Origin: a virus
Reading direction: 5' to 3' (one strand)
Length of the DNA stretch: 21,079 nt
IMG/VR virus record: IMGVR_UViG_3300046517_001833
Coordinates: 1 to 21,079 of that record
Part shown: positions 20,840 to 21,079 of the stretch, in pieces
How positions within the stretch are numbered: position 1 is the stretch's first letter
How the letters are laid out: each line of letters opens with the position of its first letter
Notes under the pieces: model-generated
Seen by the model: the letters and a program-made list of their open reading frames with translations, nothing else
The model's database searches: none
What the model was told of the DNA's origin: nothing
Translations under genes and position numbers: made by a program

Positions 20840-21049
20840 TTATCTGGTTTGATGCTTAAGTCTATCTCTTCTTATTCTATCAAGGTCATCAATCCCGAGA
20901 TATCCATCACCTTCCGCGAAAGCATCCGTCCTTACGCAATAATCATCTGCTTTCGTTGCAGCTTCAATTTCTTTATCTTTACTTTCATGCTGAGTTACAC
21001 GCTCGCCATCTTTATCAGCACGATTAATAGGCTTTTCGTAATATCTCAT
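20840..21049 (-). CDS. 69-aa charged hypothetical protein
   Basis: A strong AGGAGG lies before the ATG. The product begins MRYYEKPINRADKDGERVTQ, is strongly charged and probably disordered in the first half, and ends DDLDRIRRDRLKHQTR. It lies directly upstream of the repeat protein gene (23 bases between). A stop codon at 21059-21061 in the same direction hints at another gene ending just beyond the window edge. No family recognised. Confidence 0.68.
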   Translation of the reverse strand: MRYYEKPINRADKDGERVTQHESKDKEIEAATKADDYCVRTDAFAEGDGYLGIDDLDRIRRDRLKHQTR

Positions 21050-21079
21050 GATTACCTCCTAGTAACCGCAATCCTTTTT

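Noticed and set aside
1-21079. tRNA genes, CRISPR arrays, insertion sequences and integrase
   Set aside because: No T-loop-like signature, regular spacer repeats, transposase or recombinase motifs were seen on either strand.

Overview
The window is part of a tailed double-stranded DNA phage or prophage genome of podovirus-like (P22-type) architecture. The evidence is a terminase small/large pair, a long P22-type portal and an acidic, Gln-rich scaffold, together with RecE/RecT-type recombination genes, a lambda-O-like replication initiator, a Cro-like repressor and a T4-type endolysin. The DNA is AT-rich with short overlapping genes. Perfect TTATCCACA DnaA boxes and sigma70-like promoters point to a low-GC proteobacterial host, perhaps gammaproteobacterial. 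I cannot name the host. No integrase, CI-type repressor, tRNA or CRISPR array is visible.

Layout. (a) 1-5651, minus strand: head-assembly genes in the order 58-aa protein, terS, a 41-aa micro-gene, terL, portal, scaffold, and a gene cut by the left edge. (b) 5652-5861: a divergent control region with a DnaA-box inverted repeat and a sigma70-like promoter carrying a palindromic operator. (c) 5862-7393, plus: a DnaJ-domain gene and four small unknown genes. (d) 7377-8960, minus: a replication block with the initiator, two small genes and a cold-shock protein. An iteron cluster and a DnaA box inside the initiator gene look like the origin. (e) 8961-10179: a possible structured initiator leader, three tiny genes, the Cro-like gene and the operator/promoter region. 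(f) 10180-15218, plus: a recombination operon with exonuclease VIII, a small membrane protein, RecT, small unknowns, a Tad2/DUF2829-like protein and an SF2 helicase. (g) 15219-17758: two unrecognised accessory genes flanked by two non-coding tracts, a roughly 500-nt GC-richer hairpin-dense tract and a tandem pair of covarying hairpin elements. (h) 17759-21079: a small zinc-binding-type gene on plus, then minus-strand genes for a repeat-rich surface protein, endolysin, VRR-NUC nuclease and small unknowns.

How it fits together (inference): both ends of the window carry minus-strand late genes, so on a circular or circularly permuted genome this would be the early/accessory half lying between the start and the end of one late operon. 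The dnaJ and exonuclease promoters share TGTCG/CGACA operator half-sites, which suggests one repressor or the Cro-like protein controls both. The strongest candidates for something undescribed are the tandem hairpin element at 17586-17740, the large candidate RNA at about 15300-15830, and the micro-gene between terS and terL.
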